Positions 52,746-59,880 are shown, counted from the first letter of the stretch. The stretch: DNA of 64,000 bases from DAOULT01 sp964646625 (GCA_964646625.1 CAZYHC010000008.1:62001-126000), one strand, 5' to 3'. A program made the numbers and translations. The notes: generated by a model from the sequence alone, not told the origin.

Positions 52746-53908
52746 CTACCTCTTTTCCCTCCCCTACCCGCTATGTTTTCCCTGATGCGCTCTTGCACAA
52801 CGCGTTCCAGCTCTGTCCTGGTGGGCTCGGACTCGGCGAGCAGTTCGGTGAAGGTCTCGCGGTCGAGGGCCGCCACTTCAACCCCGACGTCACGAGCGGC
52901 GCGCACGGTGGCGATGCTTTCGCCGCCGCGCAGCAGCTCGATCTCGCCGAAATATTGGCCCACCCCCAGTCTGGCGACCACGAACTCTTGCCCATTGGAG
53001 GCCCGCAAGACAACCTCAACCTTGCCCCTGGTGATGGTGTAGAACCTGTTGGCCGGGTCGCCCTCCTGGATAATAGTCAAGCCGGGCGAGTATTTTCGCG
53101 TTTCCAGTTTGCTCGTAGCCCAAATTAGCTGTTCCTCTGCCAATGAGGGAAAAATTCTGGCCAGGTGCTCCCCGACAATCTCGCCATCGGACAGGATGAT
53201 GATGCGCGTCACCCGGCTGGCTATGTCCCGGTCGTGGGTCACCACCACAAAGGTCTTGCCCTGAGCCACCAGCTTCTCGAACAGACGAAAGATCCCATCC
53301 GCCGTCTTCGAGTCCAGGTTGCCCGTGGGCTCGTCAGCCACCACGATGGGCGGGTCGTTAGCCAGGGCGCGGGCAATAGCCACCCGCTGCTGCTGGCCGC
53401 CCGAAACGGCTGAAGGCAGCTTGTGGGCATGTTCAGCTATCTCCACCTGCTCCAGCAGGTGCATGGCCCGCTCCTGGCGCTGGCGGGGCGAATACATGTG
53501 ACGGGCATCCATGGGCAACATCACGTTTTGGAGCACCGTCAGCGTGGGCAGCAGTTGGTAGAACTGGAAGACGACGCCCACGTTGCGGCCGCGCCACTCG
53601 GCCATTTGATCCTCGCTGAGGGCGTGCACCACCGTGTCGCCCACCAGCACCTCCCCTGTGGTGGGCCGGTCGAGGCCGGCAATCATGTTGATGAGCGTAG
53701 TCTTGCCGCTGCCCGACTTGCCGATGACAGCCACAAAATCGCCGGCGCTCACCTGCAGGTCAATCCCCTTGAGAGCGGGAACGGAGCCTGCCGCGCTCTC
53801 GTAGGTCTTCACCACCTGCCGCAACTCAATGAGATGCTCATTGCCATTTCGGTAGCGTCCGTTCGCGGCCTCTTTTGGTTTATCTCGTCCAAACAAGCGC
53901 CCAAACAT
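52742..53908 (-). CDS. MacB-type ABC ATPase fused to a cNMP-binding-like domain, copy A
   Basis: 388 residues. Walker A GKSGSGKT, signature VSGGQQQR, Walker B IVVADEPTGN. The C-terminal domain (YSPGLTIIQEGDPANRFYTITRGKVEVV, FGEIELLRGGESIATVRA) has the same Arg-to-Ser change. The ATG at 53908 with AGGAGG five bases upstream is chosen; the open frame extends 32 codons further without a good start. First gene of the exporter operon. A leftward extended -10 (TGCTATACT, TATACT at 53974-53969) stands about 60 bp upstream. Confidence 0.92.
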   Translation of the reverse strand: MFGRLFGRDKPKEAANGRYRNGNEHLIELRQVVKTYESAAGSVPALKGIDLQVSAGDFVAVIGKSGSGKTTLINMIAGLDRPTTGEVLVGDTVVHALSEDQMAEWRGRNVGVVFQFYQLLPTLTVLQNVMLPMDARHMYSPRQRQERAMHLLEQVEIAEHAHKLPSAVSGGQQQRVAIARALANDPPIVVADEPTGNLDSKTADGIFRLFEKLVAQGKTFVVVTHDRDIASRVTRIIILSDGEIVGEHLARIFPSLAEEQLIWATSKLETRKYSPGLTIIQEGDPANRFYTITRGKVEVVLRASNGQEFVVARLGVGQYFGEIELLRGGESIATVRAARDVGVEVAALDRETFTELLAESEPTRTELERVVQERIRENIAGRGGKRGR

Positions 53909-53968
53909 GCGCGCCTCCTGCGCTTCGAAGGGAGATCTACAGGATTTCCACCTTCTATTGCAACCCTT

Positions 53969-53974
53969 AGTATA
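53969..53974 (-). promoter_or_regulatory. Possible extended -10 box of the ABC exporter operon
   Basis: TGCTATACT on the minus strand; no good -35 box 17 bp upstream. Weak call, supported mainly by position ahead of the first ATPase gene. Confidence 0.35.
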
Positions 53975-54048
53975 GCACAAAAACTCTCCAGATACACCAG
54001 ACATCTGGGGAGTTTTAAACCTGTACAGGTGGTGGGTCTTTTCCCTGG

Positions 54049-54255
54049 TCAGGTGACCAGGGTAGAGCTTCCCGATGCCCTGATTGGCACAGACTTGCGA
54101 GGAGCAGGAGCACCCCGCAGCAACCCCTCTGTACTCAAGTCTTCGTCAATGTCCGGCCAGTGAATACCGTAGCCACCCCCACATATCTGCCAGTTTGCCC
54201 GTTGCTCTGGGGTGGCGTGCAGCAGCCTGGGATACCATGCCTTCGTGCTCTGCTG
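54049..54255 (-). pseudogene. DUF2442 remnant (N-terminus missing)
   Basis: Translating the minus strand from 54255 gives AWYPRLLHATPEQRANW, then GGGYGIHWPDIDEDLS and TEGLLRGAP, ending at a TGA (54051-54049). This is the C-terminal half of DUF2442, a small protein often found beside DUF4160/toxin-like genes. The first about 45 residues are missing. The remnant is in frame with the upstream 72-residue gene and separated from it only by the TGA at 54258-54256 plus a few codons. I read this as a deletion that fused the two neighbourhoods, leaving a pseudogene. Confidence 0.65.
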
Positions 54256-54474
54256 TCAGGTCGCCAGGGCAAGGGCTTTCACTATAGCCTGCGGCAACTC
54301 GATGGGAGCGAAATAGTCCACTGGATACAGGTAATCTTCGCCTGACTCATCAATAACTCGTATAAGCTGATGTTCAGCAGAGCGGGCGTCGGGTATCACC
54401 CGGTAGATTTTTCGCACTTCCAGTGATGCCGCATAACCGTCGTTCTTGATACAAACAACAAATTGCGTTTTCAA
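54256..54474 (-). CDS. Small conserved protein of unknown function
   Basis: 72 residues beginning KTQFVVCIKNDGYAASLEVRKIYRVIPD and ending SGEDYLYPVDYFAPIELPQAIVKAL. The pattern resembles a small conserved hypothetical family seen in many bacteria, but no function is known to me. Soluble, no signal. The TTG start lacks an obvious ribosome-binding site; a TATAAT directly before it is too close to act as -10 for this start. Tail end runs into the DUF2442 remnant. Confidence 0.65.
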   Translation of the reverse strand: MKTQFVVCIKNDGYAASLEVRKIYRVIPDARSAEHQLIRVIDESGEDYLYPVDYFAPIELPQAIVKALALAT

Positions 54475-54592
54475 ATTATACTGAATGACTTTTTAATGAG
54501 AGAGCCGCTGCTTTGCACCCCTTTCTCAGGGGGATGCGCCGCCTCAGCACAACTGGTCGCCCGGAAGCAGTGGGAGTCTGCGTGGCGTTATT

Positions 54593-55285
54593 TTAATCGT
54601 CGCGGCTCATGCCGGAGAGCAAAAAGGTGTAATAAAGCAGGGTCGATAATGACTGGGCCAGGGCAGCCACGTAGGTCAGAGAAGCGGCGCTCAACACACT
54701 CTTGACCCCCTTCATCTCCCGCTCGTCTACCAGGTTGTGGCGGCGCAACATCTCCTGGCCGCGACTGCTGGCGTTGAATTCGACCGGCAAAGTGACCAGG
54801 GAGAAGATAGCGGCCCCGGCAAAGGCCAATAGACCCAGCCAGGCCAGGCCGGTCATCCTGAGAAAGAGGCCCAGGAAGAACAGCACAGGCCCTACCCACG
54901 CCCCGACCGTAACCATAGGCACCAGGCCCGCCCTCAGCCGCAAAGGGGCGTAGCCCTGGGCGTCCTGGCTGGCGTGTCCGATTTCGTGGGCCACGATAGC
55001 CAGGGCGGCCACCGTCTGACCGCGCGCCACCTGGGGAGAAAGGCACAGAGTTTTGCGGCGCGGGTCGTAATGGTCCGAAAGCTCTCCCGGTACTCCCTCG
55101 ATGTCAATGTGGCCCAAACCGCTGGCCGACAAAAGGTAACGGGCGGCCTCCAGACCGTCGATGCCCTTCCAGTTGGGCTGCCGTGAATATTTGCTATAGG
55201 CCGATTTTACTTTTATCTGGGCATAAAAGGCCAGCAACAAAGCTGGCAAGGCAAAAACCAGATACATCGGATCGAAATAGAACAT
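54593..55285 (-). CDS. Membrane zinc metalloprotease, YugP family
   Basis: 230 residues, PF04298-type. N-terminal helix (MYLVFALPALLLAFYAQIKV), zinc motif VAHEIGHASQDAQGY, then two or three membrane helices (VTVGAWVGPVLFFLGLFL; GLLAFAGAAIFSLVTLPVEFNAS). The Glu in VEFNAS is a likely third ligand. Substrate not known. AAGGAGG lies upstream of the ATG. Transcribed in the same direction as grpE, 34 bp downstream of it. Confidence 0.92.
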   Translation of the reverse strand: MFYFDPMYLVFALPALLLAFYAQIKVKSAYSKYSRQPNWKGIDGLEAARYLLSASGLGHIDIEGVPGELSDHYDPRRKTLCLSPQVARGQTVAALAIVAHEIGHASQDAQGYAPLRLRAGLVPMVTVGAWVGPVLFFLGLFLRMTGLAWLGLLAFAGAAIFSLVTLPVEFNASSRGQEMLRRHNLVDEREMKGVKSVLSAASLTYVAALAQSLSTLLYYTFLLSGMSRDD

Positions 55286-55319
55286 TCCTGCTTCAACCTC
55301 CTTACCTGATGTGTCTCGC

Positions 55320-55922
55320 TTAACGGGCCACCTGAACCCTGGCCGGACGCAGTAACTCTCCTCGATAAAAATATCCTTTTTGAACCTGGCCCACCACTGT
55401 CTCTGGCTCGGCGTCGGTGGACACCATAGCCGTCGCCTCGTGGTAGAGGGGATCGAAGGGTTTCCCTTCAGGAGACATGGCTTCTACACCCTCCTGGGTC
55501 AACATACGCTGCAAAGCCTGGTGGGTGAGTCGGAGCCCCTCACGCAGACCGTCTTCATTCACCTCCACCCCGGCGTGGGATAAAGCCCGCTCCAGATTGT
55601 CCATTACCGTCAGGAACTCTCTGAGCAAACGTTTCTTCTCCTCCTCGTTCCGTTCTTCGTACCGCCGTTCCAGGCGTTTCCTGTAATTGGCCATCTCGGC
55701 CTGGGCCCGCAGGTATTTATCCTTGTATTCCTCTGCCTCTCGTTTGACGATATCCAACTCAGCACTTAGCATCTCTTCGTTTTCTTTTCTGGATTCCACC
55801 TCTTCGCCCTCGGCGACCACTGTTTCTTTCGCTTCCTCCTCCACAGCTTCCAGACTTTCATCAGATCCATCCGCCGAATCCTGGCTACGATGGCGAACGG
55901 TGACAGGAATGCGTACAGTCAT
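55320..55922 (-). CDS. grpE: Nucleotide exchange factor GrpE
   Basis: DnaK cochaperone releasing ADP. 200 residues: acidic disordered N-terminus, long coiled-coil helix (ENEEMLSAELDIVKREAEEYKDKYLRAQAEMANYRKR) and C-terminal beta domain (FDPLYHEATAMVST, GYFYRGELLRPARVQV). GGAGGTG upstream of the ATG. dnaK and dnaJ are not adjacent. Its promoter region carries the phased repeat array described separately. Confidence 0.95.
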   Translation of the reverse strand: MTVRIPVTVRHRSQDSADGSDESLEAVEEEAKETVVAEGEEVESRKENEEMLSAELDIVKREAEEYKDKYLRAQAEMANYRKRLERRYEERNEEEKKRLLREFLTVMDNLERALSHAGVEVNEDGLREGLRLTHQALQRMLTQEGVEAMSPEGKPFDPLYHEATAMVSTDAEPETVVGQVQKGYFYRGELLRPARVQVAR

Positions 55923-55951
55923 AGTTCACACCTCCACGTTGATTCGGGTTA

Positions 55952-56011
55952 ATTATAAACGAGACGTATTAGAATGGCATTAGAGAAACGTTAGAGTTTT
56001 GTTAGAGCTTT
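55952..56011 (-). promoter_or_regulatory. grpE promoter with four 11-bp-phased TCTAAY repeats
   Basis: On the minus strand, hexamers TCTAAC, TCTAAC, TCTAAT, TCTAAT occur every 11 bp (plus-strand RTTAGA at 56001, 55990, 55979 and 55968). The array ends 10 bp upstream of a perfect TATAAT (55957-55952). There is no separate -35 box: the array occupies its place. This is the geometry of PhoB/OmpR-type activator boxes. The same layout precedes the sigma factor gene. Confidence 0.75.
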
Positions 56012-56052
56012 GCCTGGCGAGGAATAGCCGATGATGAACCGATGCAAAGGGG

Positions 56053-56085
56053 AAAAGAGCCCCCCGCCATCGCGGTCTGGGCTCT
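56053..56085 (-). terminator. Likely rho-independent terminator of the sigma factor gene
   Basis: Minus-strand stem AGAGCCC / GGGCTCT with a GC-rich loop followed by TTTT. The T-run is short, so strength is uncertain. Position about 20-55 bases after the sigma stop codon fits. Confidence 0.55.
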
Positions 56086-56106
56086 GCGACCGAAATGCAA
56101 GGGGGG

Positions 56107-57171
56107 TTAGTCGAGATAATCCCTCAACTTGCGGGCGCGGCTAGGGTGACGCAGTTTGGCCAGGGCCTCTTTCTCGATCTGGCGGATACGCTCTCGGGTC
56201 AGGCCGAATTTCTGCCCGATTTCCTTCAAGGTATAGCTGCGGCCACTGGTCAGGCCGAAACGCAAGCGTAAAATGCGAGCTTCTCTGGGGCTAAGATCGG
56301 CCAAAATTTGGTTCATTTTCTCCGCCAACAAGTGCTGAGAAGCCACCTCATGCGGGGTAGCCGTCACCTCATCTTCGATGAAATCCGCTAACTCGTTGTC
56401 TCCCTCATCGCCCATAGGCTGTTCCAGGGATAGCAGTTCCTGTGAGGCGCTCAAGATGTGTCGCACTTTGGTCGGGTGCATATCCATAGCCTGCGCAATC
56501 TCTTCCATCGAGGGCTGATGCTCCAATTCCTGTTCCAACCGCCGTCGTACCCGGTAGAACTTACGGAGGTGTTCAGCCATGTGAACGGGCAGGCGGATAG
56601 TACGTCCCTGGTCAGCCAGAGCACGGGTGATGGATTGCCGAATCCACCAGGTGGCGTAAGTGCTCAACCGATGACCGCGCCGATAGTTGAATTTTTCGAC
56701 GGCTCGCATCAAGCCAATGTGCCCTTCCTGAATCAGGTCTAAAAGCGGCAATCCGTAGCCCATATACTTCTTGGCCACGCTGATAACCAGCCGAGCGTTA
56801 GATTTGATGAGTTGTTGTCTGGCCGCTTCGCCTTGCTCAATCTCCCGTTTCAGTCGCTCTTGTTGCAGCGGATTGTGGTCATTTCTTTCCAGAAGACGAC
56901 GAGCTGTCTGTCCTCTTTCCATTTGTTGGGCCAACCTGACCTCGTCGTCCGCCGTTAACAGTGGACTCCGCGCCATATCCCTCAGACAGAGACTAACCAG
57001 GCCGTCACCAATCACGCCGTCCGAGTCTAATCTTATCTCTTCTTTTTTAATCGACCGCCCTTCGTCTGCTACCTCTTCTCTTTCAGTTCTGCTCTTGGGT
57101 GGGGAGACCTCGCTGTCGCTAACAGACGAGAGGGGCATTGTCTTCGCCGTGGCTTTCAAAATATCGCTCAC
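56107..57171 (-). CDS. RNA polymerase primary-type sigma factor (SigA/RpoD family)
   Basis: 354 residues. Acidic/Ser-rich N-terminus, then region 1.2 (LVSLCLRDMARSPLLTADDEVRLAQQMERG), 2.3-2.4 (DLIQEGHIGLMRAVEKFNYRRGHRLSTYATWWIRQSITRALADQ), region 3 (RLPVHMAEHLRKFYRVRRRLEQEL) and region 4 (LSPREARILRLRFGLTSGRSYTLKEIGQKFGLTRERIRQIE). Region 2.4 fits TATAAT recognition. Region 1.1 is shortened, so it may be a group 2 factor rather than the sole RpoD. GTG start. The promoter carries the phased repeats. Confidence 0.94.
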   Translation of the reverse strand: MSDILKATAKTMPLSSVSDSEVSPPKSRTEREEVADEGRSIKKEEIRLDSDGVIGDGLVSLCLRDMARSPLLTADDEVRLAQQMERGQTARRLLERNDHNPLQQERLKREIEQGEAARQQLIKSNARLVISVAKKYMGYGLPLLDLIQEGHIGLMRAVEKFNYRRGHRLSTYATWWIRQSITRALADQGRTIRLPVHMAEHLRKFYRVRRRLEQELEHQPSMEEIAQAMDMHPTKVRHILSASQELLSLEQPMGDEGDNELADFIEDEVTATPHEVASQHLLAEKMNQILADLSPREARILRLRFGLTSGRSYTLKEIGQKFGLTRERIRQIEKEALAKLRHPSRARKLRDYLD

Positions 57172-57231
57172 TTTTTTCCCTCGCTATCCACTTGCCTGAC
57201 TACAAAACACCTTGTCCATCTTAGCCCAGCT

Positions 57232-57291
57232 ATTATAGCACCATACTGTTAGAAATGTATTAGAGGAATGTTAGAATTTTATTAGAATTTG
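57232..57291 (-). promoter_or_regulatory. Sigma factor promoter with four 11-bp-phased TCTAAY repeats
   Basis: Minus-strand hexamers every 11 bp (plus-strand RTTAGA at 57281, 57270, 57259 and 57248), ending 10 bp before a perfect TATAAT (57237-57232) that also has an extended TGC. Same unit, spacing and distance as at grpE, although the genes lie 1.2 kb apart. Confidence 0.75.
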
Positions 57292-57368
57292 TTCCCTCTC
57301 AATCGCCCAGCCAGGGATAGGCCGCTTTCTCCCCCCCAATCCTCCTTTTCCTCGTCTTTCACTTTCCA

Positions 57369-57464
57369 CGGGAGTGGATGGGAGTCGAACCCACCAAGGC
57401 CACCTCCTCGGCACCCCTCAACGGTTTTGAAGACCGCGGAGCCCACCGGGACTCAACCACTCCC
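57369..57464 (-). tRNA. selC: tRNA-Sec (anticodon TCA)
   Basis: 96 bases on the minus strand. Eight-bp acceptor stem GGGAGTGG / CCACTCCC, anticodon loop CTTCAAA with TCA at 57430-57428, an extra-long variable arm, and T loop GGTTCGACTCCC. The eight-bp acceptor and long variable arm are diagnostic of selenocysteine tRNA. CCA is not encoded; the base after the acceptor is G. Implies SelA/SelB and selenoproteins elsewhere in the genome. Confidence 0.93.
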
Positions 57465-57474
57465 TCAAGAATAT

Positions 57475-57501
57475 ATTATACTGTTTTTGCCGATTAGTCA
57501 A
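57475..57501 (-). promoter_or_regulatory. Predicted tRNA-Sec promoter
   Basis: Minus strand: -35 TTGACT (57501-57496), 15-bp spacer to TATAAT (57480-57475), or 17 bp to TAATAT. A short spacer, but position immediately ahead of the tRNA is right. Confidence 0.55.
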
Positions 57502-57529
57502 GCGGTAATCGAGAGGGAAAAAACCTTTG

Positions 57530-57558
57530 TTGCCAAAGACCTGGAAATCTGCTATACT
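57530..57558 (+). promoter_or_regulatory. Predicted promoter of the small zinc-ribbon gene
   Basis: -35 TTGCCA (57530-57535), 17-bp spacer, -10 TATACT (57553-57558) with extended TGC. Start near 57565. Confidence 0.7.
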
Positions 57559-57631
57559 GTAGAGCATACGGCAGAGTCAGCATCAAGCGCACTCAGTCAT
57601 TCAAGATCGCCGTTGAAGGGAGGAAGGGGAT

Positions 57632-57916
57632 ATGATCCCAAAAGACAGTGCTCGACAACTGGGCACCCTGGCCCTGGAGATGGGAGCGGACGTGTTACGC
57701 GGCCCCCTGGAGCGCCGTGACAGCGGCTGGACGGTAGGCGACACCGATCTTGGGGAATGGCTGGAGCAATACCAGGGATATGAGCTAATCCTGATCGCCG
57801 CTTCCATCAGCGAGGTCACCTATCAGTTAAGAACCTGTGGGGTCTGCGGCCGGGAGCACGAGGGCAAGGTCTGCCCCTATTGTCAGGAGGCCCGACGACG
57901 GCTGCGGGGACGGTGA
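57632..57916 (+). CDS. Small zinc-ribbon protein
   Basis: 94 residues of unknown function. The first two thirds is globular (DSARQLGTLALEMGADVLRG, DLGEWLEQYQGYELILIAASI). The C-terminal third holds a zinc ribbon CGVCGREHEGKVCPYC and a basic tail (EARRRLRGR) that could bind nucleic acid. Own promoter and a GAAGGGAGGAAGGGG leader. No family recognised. Confidence 0.75.
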   Translation: MIPKDSARQLGTLALEMGADVLRGPLERRDSGWTVGDTDLGEWLEQYQGYELILIAASISEVTYQLRTCGVCGREHEGKVCPYCQEARRRLRGR

Positions 57917-57927
57917 GTGGCTTGAAT

Positions 57928-57960
57928 AAAAAAGCTGCCTGCCCAACAGGGCAAGCAGCT
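57928..57960 (-). terminator. Strong leftward rho-independent terminator
   Basis: Minus strand: AGCTGCTTGCCC, loop TGTT, GGGCAGGCAGCT, then six T's (57933-57928). The single non-Watson-Crick position is G-U in this direction but C-A in the other, so it is built for leftward transcripts, although no leftward protein gene ends nearby. Confidence 0.75.
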
Positions 57961-58093
57961 CTGAGCACTCCACTTATACATTTATACCCACATCACCCCC
58001 CTTCACCGCTAAACGAATCCACCGACAACACTTACCGTTGAAACTAGGTGCGATTCGAGAGGGAACGACCTCGAATCTCTTGGCTAGCCTACC
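57928..58093 (-). ncRNA. Candidate small RNA of about 165 nt
   Basis: Minus-strand unit with a perfect TATAAT (58105-58100), a stable hairpin at about 58041-58087 (outer CUAG/CUAG, inner GAUUCGAG/CUCGAAUC) and a strong terminator at its end. No open frame of note. A -35 box is poor. I cannot assign it to 6S, SRP, tmRNA or RNase P RNA; none of their signature sequences is present. The rest of the 57917-58193 gap holds nothing else recognisable. Confidence 0.4.
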
Positions 58094-58193
58094 ACCCATA
58101 TTATAGACTATCGTACCGTCTGGCGCTTGACGCCTGCCTTATGGCTTATCGACGATTTGCCAACATTTTCACTACGCTCAACAGGAGGTTTGT

Positions 58194-58352
58194 ATGCCCG
58201 AGGCCGAGTGCCTGGAATGTGGGGCCAAAATCGAGGGGCCGGAAGAATTATCGGTGGGAGAGGTGCTGGATTGCCCCAACTGCGGCGCCGAGTTGGAGGT
58301 TATCGGCCTTAACCCCCTGACCCTCGATCTGTTTGAGGAAGAGGAAAAATAG
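58194..58352 (+). CDS. LysW-like amino-group carrier protein
   Basis: 52 residues: zinc ribbon with ECLECG and DCPNCGAELEVIG, then LNPLTLDLFEEEEK. LysW carries alpha-aminoadipate (or glutamate) during lysine or arginine synthesis by attachment to a C-terminal Glu in the sequence EDWGE. Here the tail is only EEEEK, so the conjugation site may be altered or lost. ACAGGAGG precedes the ATG. The lysX, argB-type and lysZ genes are not nearby. Could be a LysW paralogue with another carrier or zinc role. Confidence 0.75.
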   Translation: MPEAECLECGAKIEGPEELSVGEVLDCPNCGAELEVIGLNPLTLDLFEEEEK

Positions 58353-58358
58353 CCGTAT

Positions 58359-58393
58359 CAGGGGCCTGGCACTTTGGAAGTGCCAGGCCCCTG
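58359..58393. repeat. REP palindrome, GC-variant
   Basis: CAGGGGCCTGGCACTT (58359-58374) and AAGTGCCAGGCCCCTG (58378-58393) arms with a 3-base centre. Same inner half as the RAYT-associated REP, but AGGTG is replaced by AGGGG. Lies between lysW and murD, with the converging ends on both sides. Confidence 0.8.
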
Positions 58394-58404
58394 GGGATTC
58401 GGTG

Positions 58405-59880
58405 CTAACGCTCCTGCCTGGCCGCCGCCAACTTCCTCAGCAAAGCCTTGAAGCCTATCTCCTGGCCCTGCTCGTCCAGATAATACATGCTGAAGAAATA
58501 AGGACAGGCCGGCGAGAGCAAAACCGCCTCGCCGGCCTCGGCCAGTGCGGAGGCGGTAGCCACCGCTTCTTCCAGGCTGCTACAGTGACGCACCAGGGGG
58601 GTATCCTCGGTGTTGCTCCCCTTCACCGCCTGCTCGATTTTCTCCGTGCCCTGGCCGGGCAGCAGGAGCAAGACCCTGACCCTCTCCACAATGGTCCGCC
58701 CCAACTGGCCGTAATCCAGGCCCTTGTCGCCGCCCCCGGCAATGAGCAGGATCGGGGCGGCCAGCGCCCTCAGCGCGGCCACCGTAGCCTGGGGGGTGGT
58801 GCTGTTCAAATCGTCGTAGTATCGGACCCCTTCCATCTCCCACACGAACTGGATCCTGTGCTTCAAGCCCCTGAAGCGACTGACCACCTGGCCGATGGTT
58901 TCCACCTCTACCCCGTGCAGGTAACTGGCTGCTACGGCGGCCAGCACGTTCTCCAGGTTGTGCTCCCCGACCAGGCGCAGGTCGGCCACGGAGCAGACCG
59001 CCCGCTCTTCCCCTCCCCTTCTGACCACGATCCGACCCTCACGGACGAAAGCCCCTTCCTCCAGTTCACAGGTGCGACTGAAGGGGAAAACCTGCGATAC
59101 GTGACCTCCCATCATGCGGCGCGTAAAGTCGTTGTCGTAGTTCAGGACGGCGAAGTCTGCGGGACGCTGGTGGGCGATCAGGCTTCTCTTGGTCTCGACG
59201 TAAGCCTCGAAGGAAGGATGTTCGTCCAGGTGGTTGGGAGCCACGTTGGTGACGACAGCCACCTGGGGGCTGCGGCCCAGGTCGATCAACTGCCGGTTGC
59301 TGACCTCCAGCACCAGGACGTCTTCGGCGCTCATCTGCTCGATTTTATCCAAAACCTGCACGTTCTGCCGGTCGTTGCCCGCGAAGTAGGTGACGGTCGG
59401 GCTGGCCTGGAGGATATCGTTGATCAGCCTGGCAGTGGTCGATTTGCCGTTCGTGCCCGTGACGGCGATAATGGGACAGGGGGCCAGATCAAAGTATAGC
59501 TCCGTCATGCTGTGAAAGGAGATGCCTGCCTCTTTAGCTTCCTGGAGCCTGGGCTGGTTGGCCTGGTAGAGAAACCAGGCTTGCGTGGCGAAGATAGCGT
59601 CCGCTTCCATGATGCCTTCCAGGTAGGTATCCCGATAGTGGACCGTGATGGGCAGGCTTTGAAGCCGTTGAAAAGCCTGGTCTCGCTGGCGGGAGGATAG
59701 CCCCACGTGGACCAGCCTGTAACTGCGCTCGAACTCCTCCGGCCGCTTGAAGTCGTGGGCGGTGATGGCCCTGACCCCCTGGGCCAGCAAAAACTCGGCC
59801 ACGGCGCTGCCCTCCACGCTGGAGAGACCCACCACGTGGACACTTTTATATCTAAGAGCTTTCAGGCTTTCCCAGTCCAT
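58405..59880 (-). CDS. MurD-like UDP-N-acetylmuramoylalanine:D-glutamate ligase
   Basis: 491 residues, Mur ligase fold. N-terminal Rossmann part (SVHVVGLSSVEGSAVAEFLLAQG), ATP loop VTGTNGKSTTARLI, central VLEVSNRQLIDLG and NVAPNHLDEHPSFEAYVETKRSL (carbamylated Lys), C-terminal DDLNSTTPQATVAAL and AGGGDKGLDYGQL. Near the end SPACPYFFSMYYLDEQGQEIGF replaces the usual SPACASFDQF. This may be a divergent MurD or a paralogue with another amino acid. Located with no other cell-wall genes. Its stop is close to the REP hairpin. Confidence 0.85.
   Translation of the reverse strand: MDWESLKALRYKSVHVVGLSSVEGSAVAEFLLAQGVRAITAHDFKRPEEFERSYRLVHVGLSSRQRDQAFQRLQSLPITVHYRDTYLEGIMEADAIFATQAWFLYQANQPRLQEAKEAGISFHSMTELYFDLAPCPIIAVTGTNGKSTTARLINDILQASPTVTYFAGNDRQNVQVLDKIEQMSAEDVLVLEVSNRQLIDLGRSPQVAVVTNVAPNHLDEHPSFEAYVETKRSLIAHQRPADFAVLNYDNDFTRRMMGGHVSQVFPFSRTCELEEGAFVREGRIVVRRGGEERAVCSVADLRLVGEHNLENVLAAVAASYLHGVEVETIGQVVSRFRGLKHRIQFVWEMEGVRYYDDLNSTTPQATVAALRALAAPILLIAGGGDKGLDYGQLGRTIVERVRVLLLLPGQGTEKIEQAVKGSNTEDTPLVRHCSSLEEAVATASALAEAGEAVLLSPACPYFFSMYYLDEQGQEIGFKALLRKLAAARQER

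Noticed and set aside
54043..54062. Perfect hairpin CCCTGGTC-AGGT-GACCAGGG
   Set aside because: No T-run in either direction, and part lies in the DUF2442 remnant; not a terminator.
54256..54258. TGA between the 72-residue protein and DUF2442 as a selenocysteine codon
   Set aside because: The two parts are unrelated families, no Cys is expected there and no SECIS-like hairpin follows closely; a deletion scar is simpler.
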